From Epiperipatus broadwayi (lineage: Eukaryota > Onychophora > Udeonychophora > Euonychophora > Peripatidae): a DNA stretch of 64,000 bases. Below are positions 49,166 through 61,124 of this stretch, piece after piece. Below the pieces are notes generated by a model. The model was not told where the DNA came from and searched no databases. It saw only the letters and a list, made by a program, of their open reading frames with translations. Each line of letters starts with the position of its first letter. Positions within the stretch are counted from its first letter, which is position 1. The position numbers were made by a program, and so were the translations under genes. The stretch spans positions 10,026,292 through 10,090,291 of the forward strand of contig JAQFVV010012402.1 of NCBI GenBank assembly GCA_028023455.1, given 5' to 3'.

Positions 49166-51073
49166 TGGATTTCATTATGCCTCAGTATTCAAACTCAGGA
49201 GAAATTTGCCTCCAGTTCTCTTCAGGGGTGAATTTGCACTAGATAGAAATTACTGCAACTCTATACAGGTTCTAATTGATTTAAAGATCTATCCAAACAT
49301 AATGATATATCATCATATAAGAATAAAATGTGTGTGTGGGTATATATATTCAGTTATAAGTTGATGAGTGAATGTATAAATGATTTTGATAAACTAAAAA
49401 CCAGTGTAATTTAAATCAAGTTAACAATGTTTATTAAATAACAAAATAAAAATTCAAAACTCTTTAACATGATAAAAAGATTATAATTGTATGTGTCAAG
49501 AATGTATTTCTACCATATCAATGATTAATATATTCACTATTCCACATTGCAAGACACTAACTATTTATAAAACAGATAAAAAATCTTTTATTAAAATTGA
49601 CCTCAAAGCTAGCTGATTTATAATATTATACAAGTATATCCATAATAACCTCATTATCCAATTCCAATTATTGCTGTTCCATCTTCTTTGGGACCCCTTT
49701 CCCTAAAGTTGATAGGAAAGAGCATCCATACAGGAAGATTAGTCATTTATACTGAAAAATAAACATAAATAATTTTTAGTTAACAATGAACAAATAAAAC
49801 ACAAACTCTCCTTTAGTAGTGTATGTGCTTAATATGGAATAGTATCAAAAATCTTACTTCATTCCATATCAGTGATGATGATCAAATGTTAAGTCACTAC
49901 AGAGGGAAAACTGACCTAAATTTTATTTAACATAAATTTTTTTTTTCTCTAACTTAATAATGCCTCCCCTCACTTTCTTGCTTTCAATCAGACTTTTCCA
50001 AGTTCTAGGCATGTTTAAGCTTTTAAGTATGGAGAAAAAAAAACTAGAATTTTTACAAACAAATATATATTAAAAAGCATAATAAATCCAAACATTCATT
50101 AATTCATCTTGGTTAATGTCCATGAGTTTGGCAATAATATCATTTATGGATACAGTCTATCTCTCTTTGAATCATCCTTCCTCAGTAAGTCATTCATCAC
50201 CTACTAGAATTCCTTGGTAACATGCTTGAAATGATGTAGCTTCCATTTTCTACAGTTGCTTTCCTTCTGGATCCATTTAGACATTTATGTAAGACTTTTG
50301 ATGTTCTTTAGGCATTATGTAGGCAAGTAGGTTAAATCATTGCACTCCTATGATAGTGTAGCAATCCAGCCCTATGGCAATATTAATTTAGCTGGATTAC
50401 ATTGTGTAGCAATTCATAATAGATTTACTTTTTCTTAATTTATTATTTGGCTTTTAACGGCTTATATAAGAAAAAAGTTACTTCATCATTTATATATATA
50501 TATGCTAGCAATGTTTTACTTCTCTTTTCTCTGTATTCAAATAATAGCACAGTTTTTATTTTTAAATTTCAATTTAAAATCAGTTCAGTTCTTTTGTTAA
50601 ACCATACAAATTTATCAATTTTTTCTCTGTTTAAATGTTGGTTGTAATTTTTTATAATTTTGCACTAAGATTATACAAATAATTCGGAATGTTCGAATAA
50701 GTCATTCATCTTCTCTTGGATTCGAACATTCAATCTTTAAAAGTTGGCTTTGTACAGTTCTTGTATCATTTGAAAAATGACAAAAGATGATGGAAATGAA
50801 CTAGATTTGCTTTTATACTCTGCTTAGTTTCTAGTGTTTAGTATATGAACATTTCCATTTTCTTTTCCATTGCTATAGCTGTCTATTGTTGCATATATTA
50901 TATTGATTGTAATTAAAAAATAAAATTACATAATAGAATTCTACTCTTATTTTTCATACTTGATTGCCTAGTAATTGGCTTGACATTAGGTCATCACTAT
51001 GTTTATTAAGTCCTAAGTCTTTATTCATGACATAACACATTTATAAATAACTCATTATTAGTCTATATATATA
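49166..51073. other. Intronic stretch with an unassigned less AT-rich part
   Basis: Positions 50100-50420 are somewhat less AT-rich and may be an old retroelement on the minus strand, but no motif can be named. The rest is AT-rich with a (TA)n at about 50492. Confidence 0.3.
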
Positions 51074-51936
51074 CACCTGGGTCTCATTTTACATGATAGA
51101 TAGGTTCCTCAGAAAACACACGCAAAGGAAATCGTGCAAAAATAGACATAACTTACATTGAAAAAGGGGGGATGCAGTCTGTGATTTTTCAAAATTCACT
51201 TAAAAGCAAAGCACCAATGTAAAATTACATTAAAATTCACGCACAAAAAAATAAGGAAATAAAATATGACTAATAAAAAATTTCAAATTTGAAAAAAATT
51301 GATACAAGACAAACTTTTTTTAACTATAATATTTAATTTTATTCAAAATAATATATTTTTATGCATAATTTACAGTACAGTAATTTACATTTTTTTTATA
51401 CACGTTTTAATTATTATGATTTTCTGGTGAGAACGTAATTAGTAATTAATCTTTGAGACGATGATTTTATTAATTGTTTACGAAGCTCATGATATCCAGA
51501 CATACAACCATTTAGTTCTCATTGGAATTTAAGAGCACATTAATGATTAGTGTCATTAATAAGAAAATAGTAATTGATTACGTTCTTTTTTAAAAAGCAA
51601 AAACATAATGTGATTTAAAATGCAAAATTAACACACACATTTGAACAAATTTATATCATAATCTTGTAAAATTTAATGTGTATATACATAAAATGTGGAA
51701 ATCATGATTTTAATTTCATTGCATAAAATCTTACTATTATAAAGCACTGAAAATATAGAAATTACTAAGATGGAAGTTGAATTCCAATAATGTGCTGTCA
51801 CTTTCAATATAATGTAAGTGCACGAAATTTATTATTTAATGTAATAGCGAATTATCGGAATCGACTTCCGGTGAAACACGAATCGCGTAACTTCAAAATC
51901 ATGTTAAATAAGTCCACGTAAAAAGAGACCCAGGTG
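51074..51936. mobile_element. Pogo/Tigger-like non-autonomous DNA transposon
   Basis: Terminal inverted repeats start CACCTGGGTCTC at 51074, with the complement GAGACCCAGGTG ending at 51936. The match extends inward through TTTTAC. TA flanks both ends (51072-51073, 51937-51938), as for Tc1/mariner/pogo elements. Subterminal sequence has CpG-bearing repeats (ACGCAAAGGAAATCG on the left, CGAATCGCGTAAC on the right), reminiscent of Tigger ends. At 863 bp it has no transposase frame. Confidence 0.75.
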
Positions 51937-52230
51937 TATATAGGAAGGATTTCTTTAACTGGGTTTTTTTATTTCTCATTAAACAAGAGAAATTAGTTCA
52001 TTGTGACATTTGTTTAATTTAGTATTTAATAAAGCAAACATTAATCACGTAATACAACAAACATTAATAACGTATATATATATATATGTTTACAAAAAAA
52101 GTAATAGTGTAAATTCAACTATCTGTTAGTTAAGCTTATGTTTTAACTGAGTTTGATCTGGTGGTGTGGATAAACAAAGGCTGGTTTCAATAAGATTGTA
52201 AGATACCTTTATAATATATATATATGTTAA

Positions 52231-53753
52231 CAGATGGCATTCTACCAAAAACACCGTCAAGCGTATTTCGTTTACATAAACGTCAGAGAATGCATTCACT
52301 ATCTCTAACTTTAATTCCACTTTCAGATCATGATTTCAAGCTATTTTCTATTGTCAGTGAAGGACAGGAATAAGAACTAGATCTAAACACAAACTCTGAG
52401 CGTTTATGAAACAGTTTCTATTCAGCTTGCAAGCATGAATTTTTTTAGACACGTTAATGTCTTCGAACTCAGCATAGCAAGCCAGATAGCTACATGGGTC
52501 TGATATCAGTTCAGCATCACCACATAGTAGAAGCCTCTGCAATATATATCATTGCAAGAAAGACCTCAAAGGTACATTTATGAAAAACAAAATCAAGTTA
52601 AAAACTTGTTAACGCTTGTATTTATGTCAACAGATGGCGTTCTACCAAAAACACCATCAAGCGTATTTCGTTTACATAAACATCAGAGAATGCATTCACT
52701 ATCTCTAACTTTAATTCCACTTTCAGATCATGATTTCAAGCTATTTGCTATCGTCAGTGAAAGACAGGAATAAGAACTAGATCTAAACACAAACTCTGAG
52801 CATTTATGAAACAGTTTCTATTCAGCTTGATTTTGTTTTTCATAAATGTACCTTTGAGGTCTTTCTTGCAATGATATATATTGCAGAGGCTTCTACTATG
52901 TGGTGATGCTGAACTGATATCAGACCCATGTAGCTATCTGGCTTGCTATGCTGAGTTCGAAGATATTAACGTGTCTAAAAAATTCACGCTTGCAAGCTGA
53001 ATAGAAACTGTTTCATAAATGCTCAGAGTTTGTGTTTAGATCTAGTTCTTATTCCTGTCTTTCACTGACGATAGCAAATAGCTTGAAATCATGATCTGAA
53101 AGTGGAATTAAAGTTAGAGATAGTGAATGCATTCTCTGACATTTATGTAAACGAAATACGCTTGACGGTGTTTTTGGTAGAACGCCATCTGTTGACATAA
53201 ATACAAGCGTTAACAAGTTTTTAACTTGATTTTGTTTTTCATAAATGTACCTTTGAGGTCTTTCTTGCAGTGATATATATTGCAGAGGCTTCTACTATGT
53301 GGTGATGCTGAACTGATATCAGACCCATGTAGCTATCTGGCTTGCTATGCTGAGTTCGAAGACATTAACGTGTCTAAAAAATTCACGCTTGCAAGCTGAA
53401 TAGAAACTGTTTCATAAACGCTCGGTTGTTTGGTTTTCGTTCGCTTGAAATCATGGGGGTTAAAGTTGGTAGTATTCTCTGACGTTATGAAAGAAATACG
53501 CTTGCAAGCTGAATAGAAACTGTTTCATAAACGCTCAGAGTTTGTGTTTAGATCTAGTTCTTATTCCTGTCCTTCACTGACGATAGCAAATAGCTTGAAA
53601 TCATGATCTGAAAGTGGAATTAAAGTTAGAGATGGTGAATGCATTCTCTGACGTTTATGTAAACGAAATACGCTTGACGGTGTTTTTGATAGAATGCCAT
53701 CTGTTGACATAAATACAAGCGTTAACAAGTTTTTAACTTGATTTTGTTTTTCA
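52231..53753. repeat. 400-bp unit array in inverted (hairpin) arrangement
   Basis: Block a starts CAGATGGCNTTCTACC and block b contains AGACACGTTAATGTCTTCG. Forward half: a (52231), b (about 52430), spacer, a (52631-52829); the period is 400 bp. At 52829/52830 the order flips: b', a', spacer', b', a shortened damaged a' (about 53425-53500), a full a', spacer' to 53753. Forward arms could pair with 53000-53700, leaving b' (52830-53000) as loop. Both outer ends abut (TA)n. Frames of 60-73 codons inside are not conserved as protein between copies. Units are nearly identical, so the expansion is recent. Confidence 0.85.
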
Positions 53754-54959
53754 TATATATATACTGAATATATGTGTGTCCTTTATTTTGTCTATGAATC
53801 TTCTGCTCATTTTTGACTCTTTAATTTTCCTATTTTACCTATATATTATGTTTCACTATACCACTATAAATTTATTTTTGCAATATATATCTTAAATCAT
53901 ATATTTTAAAAGAAAAACTAAATTATATAAATAAAAACACTTGTTTATTAGTTAGATTTTCACTACATTAAATTAAATCATCAAAATATCATTTTAAATT
54001 GAGTTAAACAAATATGTTCAGACTTTTTTTATTTATTTATTTCAACATATTATTTTTTAAAACAAAAATGAAGGATTAACATGTGATATGGATATATTTG
54101 TGATCCTTAATTAAATTATACAGTCATTATAAACCTTATCTTTAACTCTATTATTTCTTTCTCTCTCTTTTGAGTTAGAATAGTCATATACTTTTATAGT
54201 GGTTGCTAATGACGATGATGGTGATGATTATACAGTATATATTTTATGTGTAATTCAGTACTTCTAATTATTGCATTCGCAAAATTTTATTTTATTGTTC
54301 TTAAATAATTTTAAATAGGAATTAAAGAAACTTAAAAATGTCACTAACATTTTTCTTTTTTAAAAGTAGTGACATATTGTAAAAGATTTAGCCTTCTCAC
54401 ACATTTATTCAAGTATATAATTAATCTCTCTTCACGATCCCATTATTTTAACACCCATCCATCCCATATGAATTGTTTTAACGATATTTATTCTTAGAAA
54501 TTTTGTGCATCAAATGTCTAATTAAACTCCAACTCTGTGTAAAAAAATATTTTTGTTAATCTATTGTTTTTATATTTGTTTTTTTTTCTTCAACAGCTAC
54601 TTACATAATTAACCTTTTCCAGGTATTTTAAAAAAAGTTCATCATATTTGCTTTTAAATAGATTTAAAAATTTTCTATAATTCTTTTAAAAAAAAACACA
54701 TCACTTTTTATCTAATGAAACATCAAGTCATTAAGTCAGACTTGCATTGTTTTACATTAGTATTGTATTTTGATGCTTTAACATAAGTATTAAGTTTCAT
54801 ATAAATGTAAAATTATAATGAAAAAGTAGCTAAAAATAATAAATACAAAGTATAACTGTCTCATTATATATATACTCCAAAGTTTATATTCTTACTCTGA
54901 ATTTTTTTAAAGAGGATTTATATTTGTGAATCTTTTATATGTGTTAAAAAATAAAGAGC
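53754..54959. other. Intronic AT-rich stretch, no gene seen
   Basis: It contains a TTATTTATTTATTTCA tract near 54030 and a GATGATGGTGATGATT patch near 54214. No coding is seen. Confidence 0.4.
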
Positions 54960-55370
54960 TCTGCTAATTTGCTCTAACAAGCTTTATTGATAAATGACAG
55001 TTAAACAAAACATTTAAGAATCTCTATCTTGAAAACCCCTCCCTAACCTCAGACCAATGGTTTCATGCTTTGGCACTCCTCAGTGAGATGCTAGGATAGT
55101 TACAGACACTAGATCTAAAAATAACAAGCCAAAGTCAGCATTTATCTAAAAGTTAACTATTAAGTAAAAAATGTGAAATTTTTAGATACCTAAATGTCTT
55201 CAAACCTAGCTATTTAACTTAAATAGCTATATGGGGCTGAGAGATCTTCAGCCAAACCATATATTAATAGCCATAGCAATATAGTCAATATATAGTCAAA
55301 GTCATATATCACATGACTCAATTTTTAAGCTTGTAAATAAAAATTGAATTATGTGATATATGTCTTTGGT
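54960..55370. mobile_element. CTGAnGA foldback family, copy 2 (partly decayed)
   Basis: It shares with the 1602-2205 element AACAAGCTTT, CTCAGTGAGNTGCTAGGATA, TAGATNTAAAA, AGATACCTAAATGTCT-type and GTCATATATCACATGACT strings. On the minus strand the core reads CTGAGGA, 12 bases, GAAAC (about 55085-55062). The outer inverted arms are incomplete. Confidence 0.6.
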
Positions 55371-55911
55371 TTTTTGTATGTATTCTCTTAATGCATTCAG
55401 AACATAACTAGATATATCTCGGTGTATCCCAGCAAATGTTCTAAACTAAACACCAATCTGTTCAAAAAATAATTTACTTACCAATATTTTTGTTTGTCAG
55501 CTTCCTTTTAACAAAATATCCAGATGTTTTTATATAAATATACCAAATTTTATATGACGATTTCAAGTAATAACTTTTTAAAAAAGAAGTCACATTTCAT
55601 AATTCATTATCTTGCAGTTATTCTTCCTCTTTCCTCTTAGCAAAATCTTTTGTCAGAAAGTATTTATATTTGATATTAGGATTAGCTTTAAGTAATTTTG
55701 CATTCATATAATCACAGTTCAAATATCCACCTAAATTTATGATTTTTTTAAAAACAAATTTCATAAAATAAACAAAAAAGCAAAACAAGCTCATATATCT
55801 ATATTGAATACTTTAATTTATTTAAGAATATAATGAGTATGGGAGAAGTATTTAAACTTAAGAGAAATTTGTGATAGAGATTAAATATGCATGTAAGTTA
55901 TAGCATTATGT

Positions 55912-56309
55912 CAGGGGTCTCCAACCTTTTTGTACTTAAGAGCACATTCTATAATACCAGCCAGGTGGCGGAAACATTTATTTTTTTAATCAGGTGGTGG
56001 GCACCATTTATTTTTTCAATGTAAATTTATAGTTGGATATTGTTAATAATACACATAATGTACAAAAAAAATATTTATTTCAAAAATAAAATTTTAACAT
56101 ATAATTAACGTTTATATTTTTACGCTGTAAAAGTATACTATGCCCTACAATTTGATTACAATATAATACAATAATTTATAAAAAAATTTAAAAATTAAAT
56201 TTATTTGTATCAGATAAATAATTTTTTATCGTGTTCGGATAGCGGCGGGCACACCTAAAATGGTCTGCGGGTGCCATGGTGCCTGCAGGCATAGGGTTGG
56301 GGATCCCTG
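55912..56309. mobile_element. hAT-family MITE with 8-bp target duplication
   Basis: The left end CAGGGGTCTCCAACCTTTTT and right end (minus strand CAGGGATCCCCAACCCTATG) are hAT-type terminal inverted repeats. Flanks CATTATGT (55904-55911) and CATTATGC (56310-56317) match at 7 of 8, as expected for hAT. Length is 398 bp and non-coding. CpG-rich ATAGCGGCGGGC lies near the right end. Confidence 0.9.
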
Positions 56310-56317
56310 CATTATGC

Positions 56318-58296
56318 CATATCCATAATCAAGTATTGTATTTGGTCAGTCATATATTGCTTGGTTATTTAATTAAACCATCTTTATGCAAAGAAGACAT
56401 TTAATTAAAATTATTAACTGTACATTGGTATTACTTGTTTATTAATTAATGATAAATTTAAATAGAAAGAAGTGCAGAGAAATTGATCAATGAGAATTTT
56501 TAAGAATATAACGAGTTAATTTTATTTGCTTTGACGTTTATTTTTGTTATACTATAGTGAGTTCTATCTTAGAGCTATTTGACATTTATGGTTAAGACAA
56601 TTATTTTCACTCTCAATGTTTATTTCCATTTTACTATAATTCTCTAAGTTAAGTTTTAACTTAGTTTGTTATTTAAGTGAATATAGAAAGGCACATTGTA
56701 ATAAGTAAATATTACTTTAGTTTTGAATAAATTAATATTTACATATATATAGGCAATAAATTAATAAACTTAATTGACATGAGCACAACTTTCTTTTGCT
56801 TTTCTGTTTGACATTTTAGTGTTATTAACTTTTATTTCTAAATTTTTTAAATATTTTTCTACAATATGAAAAATGATATAAAGATAGATCTTTAATTTGA
56901 AAAAATAAAAATGAAAAATTTTAATGACTAAATTTATGTACATTAACTATGTAAATATTTAAATATTCATAAAAAAGTGCATAGTGAACTTATTTACACA
57001 GCACATATTGTAAATATACTTCCAATATTAAAATTATTAAGTATTTTAATTTATTGTTTTTTATTGACCATAGAATTAAGCTATATGTATAAAATGTATT
57101 TCTTACAATTACATAAATATAATTTAATAATAACAATCAATCACTCAATCCTTAGTTTACACAATATATGATAAAATAAACTATTCTAATCTCTAGTGTT
57201 GTTTATAGTAAGTTTGAGTAATCAGTGACTAGCAGATGGTAGAATACTATTTCATTGAATCATAAGTCTGATTCAGGCAAAAGCCAAAAACTATTTCAAG
57301 GATAAAGATTTAACTGCAACTGCCATTGGTAATCAGTGATTATTCAAGCTTGCTATAAATGACTTAGAATAGAAAATTGTTTATTTATCAGAAACATAAT
57401 TTAATAAAAAGCATTGTTTACTTAATAAAGGTAATTGGAAAAAATATAATTATAAATAGAAGTATTGAAGTTTTATTGAGCAACACTAAAAAAAATTATA
57501 TATATATTGGAATTTTATTCAATTTCTTTTATCACATCACTGATCAATATTTCTGTGATATTTGATGTTTTCATTTATTTGAATACCTATTGATTATATT
57601 TATCAGATAATCAAGACTTTACATTGTTCTTACATTTATAATTACATTTTTATATATAAAAAGCTATTATACTAAGTGATTTGTACATTATTATGATAGT
57701 AATATGCTTGTAAACACATATACAAGCATACAGTGTTTAGCAATTTTCATCTTTCCTATTGCAAGATTATAAATTTTGAATGTCTTTTTGGTTGTTTGAA
57801 ATGAAATATTTAATTTTAATTTATGAAAAAAAATTATATAAATGCACAATATAAAAACTATTTGGCACTGTTTTATTAGCTGGTGTCAGCTGCTTGATGG
57901 TATTATTTATATGCAAAAACACATAAATATTCCATTTACATGGCTGCCACCAAAAACTCATCCAAACAGACACAACTTTTTTATTGTAACTAATGGCTTG
58001 CTTTGTCTTGCTCAGTTTGTGTGAGTGCACACAATTCTATCTTTTATCAATGTTAACAACACTTACACTACCATACCATTTCAGGGTGCATGGATTTAAA
58101 GTTTGTAGAACTCATGCAATCTGCATTCAAAAGTAATTATAGTACAACTTAAGTAACATACTATTAAAAAATAATAATTATAAGCCCATTACCCCTACTT
58201 CCCAACACAACATGTAAGGAGTAAATAATTAGAAAAGGTTACAGGAAACCACAATTTCACTGTTTTCCTGAAAAAAGTCACAATTCGCAAAAAAAT
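56318..58296. other. Intronic AT-rich stretch, no gene seen
   Basis: A (TA)n tract lies at 57497-57507. Frames seen are AT-driven. Confidence 0.4.
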
Positions 58297-59365
58297 CTAT
58301 GAGAATTAAAATGTCAAACTGTAAAATTTTCTCGTAGTTATATAGAGACAATAAGAAATTATAAAAATGAATACATTTATTAATCTTCCAAAAAACACCC
58401 AATAAACAATCAAATTTGAAATTATTAATCATTATTAATAGGTGTGCAATTAACATACATACCTTAGTTACATATACTTTCAAATGTAGCTATTGTAAAC
58501 AATAAATAAATAATTTTTTTTTTTTCCAAAAATGACACCAAAAAAAGTAAAATACAGTTCAGTAAATAAAGCATTATCATTTCTTCCACCATGATGTAGT
58601 TAGTTATCTCTGAAGAAATAATAATAGATTTTTTAAAGTTTGCAGGGGGGATTTTGCCAGTGCTGGAGTACATGGGGACCATTAATTCTACTCTAGAATA
58701 TTTGCAATAACATATGTCAATTTATAAGTTTTAATTATTGCGAATGTGAAAAGGCATACTATCTGCCCTACATTGCAGGACTAAGATGAAATTTGTAAGC
58801 ACTTATAAGTAAAGGTTTAAATTTTGTATTGTAAAATTGTTATCGAATAAATTACAATCATTGAATAAGGAAATCAATGAATTACATTAACCTGTAGGAT
58901 AAATCGTCTGACTGTAAAATTTCTCACAGTTCTATCCAGAGACCCAAAGAAATTGTCAAAAGAATACATTTATTAATCTTAAAAAAACCCCAAAACAATA
59001 ACTAATCGAATTGGAAATTATTAATTGTTATTAATAGATGTGCCATTAACATCCATACACATCTTCTTTCAAAGATAACTATTGTAATAAATAATTTTCC
59101 TTTTCAAAAATTAAAAAAAAAATACAGTTCAGTAATTAAAGCATTATCATTTCTTCCACCACGATGTAATTAGTTATCTCTCAAGCAATGATAGTAGACT
59201 TTATAAACTTTGCAGGGAGGGGGGATGATGGTTTTGCCAGTGCTGGTATACACAAGGAATTATACTATAATATAATATTTGCAAAAATGTATGTTAATGC
59301 AAAATTGTTATAAATTATAGTAATTTATTAAGGAAATAAATGAATTACATTAACCCGTATGATTA
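58297..59365. repeat. Diverged tandem duplication, unit about 0.45-0.6 kb
   Basis: Unit 1 (about 58297-58905) and unit 2 (about 58906-59365) share, in order: CTGTAAAATTT, GAATACATTTATTAATCTT, AATACAGTTCAGTAA(A/T)TAAA, GCATTATCATTTCTTCCACC, TTTTGCCAGTGCTGG, ATGAATTACATTAACC. Unit 2 lacks about 150 bp. No coding is seen. The conserved blocks in the middle are longer than expected for neutral decay of the rest. Confidence 0.8.
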
Positions 59366-59565
59366 TTATTATTTCATAAATAACAGGGTAGGCCCAGTAA
59401 CATTATATTTCTGTGTTTTTACATAGTAACAACACCATAAGTGGCTGACACTGGCTAATGGAATAGTACCAACTATTTATATAGACATCATTAAATTCAA
59501 ATTATTTTTAACACAATTATCAAAGGCATATGTGTGTGTTTATTATTTCTCTATATATAAATATA

Positions 59566-60787
59566 CAAGGTGTTCCAAAATATGTGCACATTTTATGTGT
59601 CCATATTTTATTATATGTTTCTTTTTTAGGTAAAACTTTGTTTTTGAAATGGATAATTAGAGATCTTCTTTTGAATAATGAAAATTAATGCTGAAATGGT
59701 TTTGGAAAAGAGAAAATTTAAATGAAGTTCAGAGAAAGTGGATAAGACATTTTAGAACAGAACCTTCATTGAGAATCACCATTTCATATGCCCACATTAA
59801 ATTTTAAAATTTTAGACTACACAAAGTGTTTATAATCATCTATGTGGACAACCATAAATATATGCAAACCCCAGAAATTTAGAAGATCTATTCGATCAAT
59901 GCAATATGGAGCTTGAATAGACATTATATTTTAAAGCAAGCAAAATGACAAAAATACATCTTTAAAAATTAGTGCATATATAAATGAAGATAATCTTGGC
60001 TATAAAATTGAATTTTGTGAATAGTTTTGACTGAAAATAGCAGAATAAAGTTTCTTAATAAAATTGTTTGGTCTGATGAAATCAAATTTAAACCAAAGAC
60101 TGTAGTCAACTGACACAATAGAAAATACTCATCCATTGAGAATTCCCATGCTGATATGGACAGGTATATGTATTAACCAAGATTGACAGTATTGTCTATT
60201 ATTAAAAGGTTTGATGAAATTTTAACTGATTATAAAAAATTCATTATACAGGATTTAGTTGCACCATAAATTATGTAATTATATAAAAATGTAAAAGATA
60301 TTATTTGAAATAAAATAGGAAATTTCATCTAAATCCAAGGGTTAACTTGATGTGATCTTTCCAACAGATACCTTAGATATAGGTGTTCTTTTGTAAAGTC
60401 AGCATATTTTCTGCAATTTGTTACTTGATTTTTATTTGACGAAGTTCTTAAAAGACAAAATCCATGACATGAAATTTGAAACTGTAGTTATGGCTCGAAA
60501 TTGAAGAGAATTTTTATACAATTATTGCACAAGATTATTTGAGGTTTGTAGATTGATTTTTCTGTAACTTTGACGATACTCAAAGTATAATGAAAATATT
60601 TTGAACTATTGAGATAATATCTTAATCATTTTAATTTGAACAATTATCACAACATCTTGATTTGTTTTGGAATATTTTTGTATTTATTTTTCATTTGTAC
60701 AAAATTATAAAAAAAAAAATCATTATTGAATTTAAATAAAAAAAATAAAGATTAAATTTATGTGTGTACATTTTTTGGGACTCTCTG
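59566..60787 (+). mobile_element. Mariner-like DNA transposon, dead
   Basis: Terminal inverted repeats: the left starts CAAGGTGTTCCAAAA and the right, on the minus strand, starts CAGAGAGTCCCAAAA, continuing with ATGTGCACATTTTATG against ATGTACACACATAAA. TA precedes the left end. The right flank is AC, so the target duplication has decayed. The length (1222 bp) suits a single-gene Tc1/mariner-type element. Confidence 0.8.
59690..60530 (+). pseudogene. Mariner-type transposase, many stops
   Basis: Ordered similarity across frame breaks: EVQRKWIRHFRTEPSLR (about 59728-59778, N-terminal helix-turn-helix region), KIVWSDEIKFK (about 60062-60093 across a stop, first catalytic D), VTV-like LTVLSII (about 60182), and FLKDKIHDMKF (about 60447-60478), the LKDKVY-type block after the third acidic residue. 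These transposases cut and paste DNA through a DDD/E site. More than ten stops make this copy inactive. Confidence 0.7.
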
Positions 60788-61124
60788 ACATTTATATTCT
60801 AACTATAACAATTACATAAATATATTTCACCTCATTTACTATTTTCAAATATAAAAGTTCATATTTATACTTTTCATATCTATCCATAAAATATGAAAAT
60901 TAGTTTCTCAGTTTGCCTGTGTGTTTCAGTTATTACTCTCTCTTTGTAACTTTAACTAAGAAGTTCTGCTAAAAAAATTAGCATACATATCAAAATTTTA
61001 ACACAATTAAAATAGTTGTCATGATAACTCCAGAATTAACTTTACAGAAATTAATTCCTGAACTGTAACAACCTCTTAATGATCATCACATGATCACCAT
61101 TTTTTATGCTTGCTCATAACTGTT
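60788..61124. other. AT-rich spacer with a partial foldback end
   Basis: 61081-61124 (GATCATCACATGATCACC, GCTTGCTCATAACTGTTATT) repeats the inner sequence of the adjacent foldback (complement at about 61748-61790), so the mobile unit may begin before 61125. Confidence 0.5.

Noticed and set aside
52552-52773. 73-codon frame in the 400-bp array as a gene
   Set aside because: Equivalent frames in the other near-identical units are broken or shifted, and the region is a satellite.
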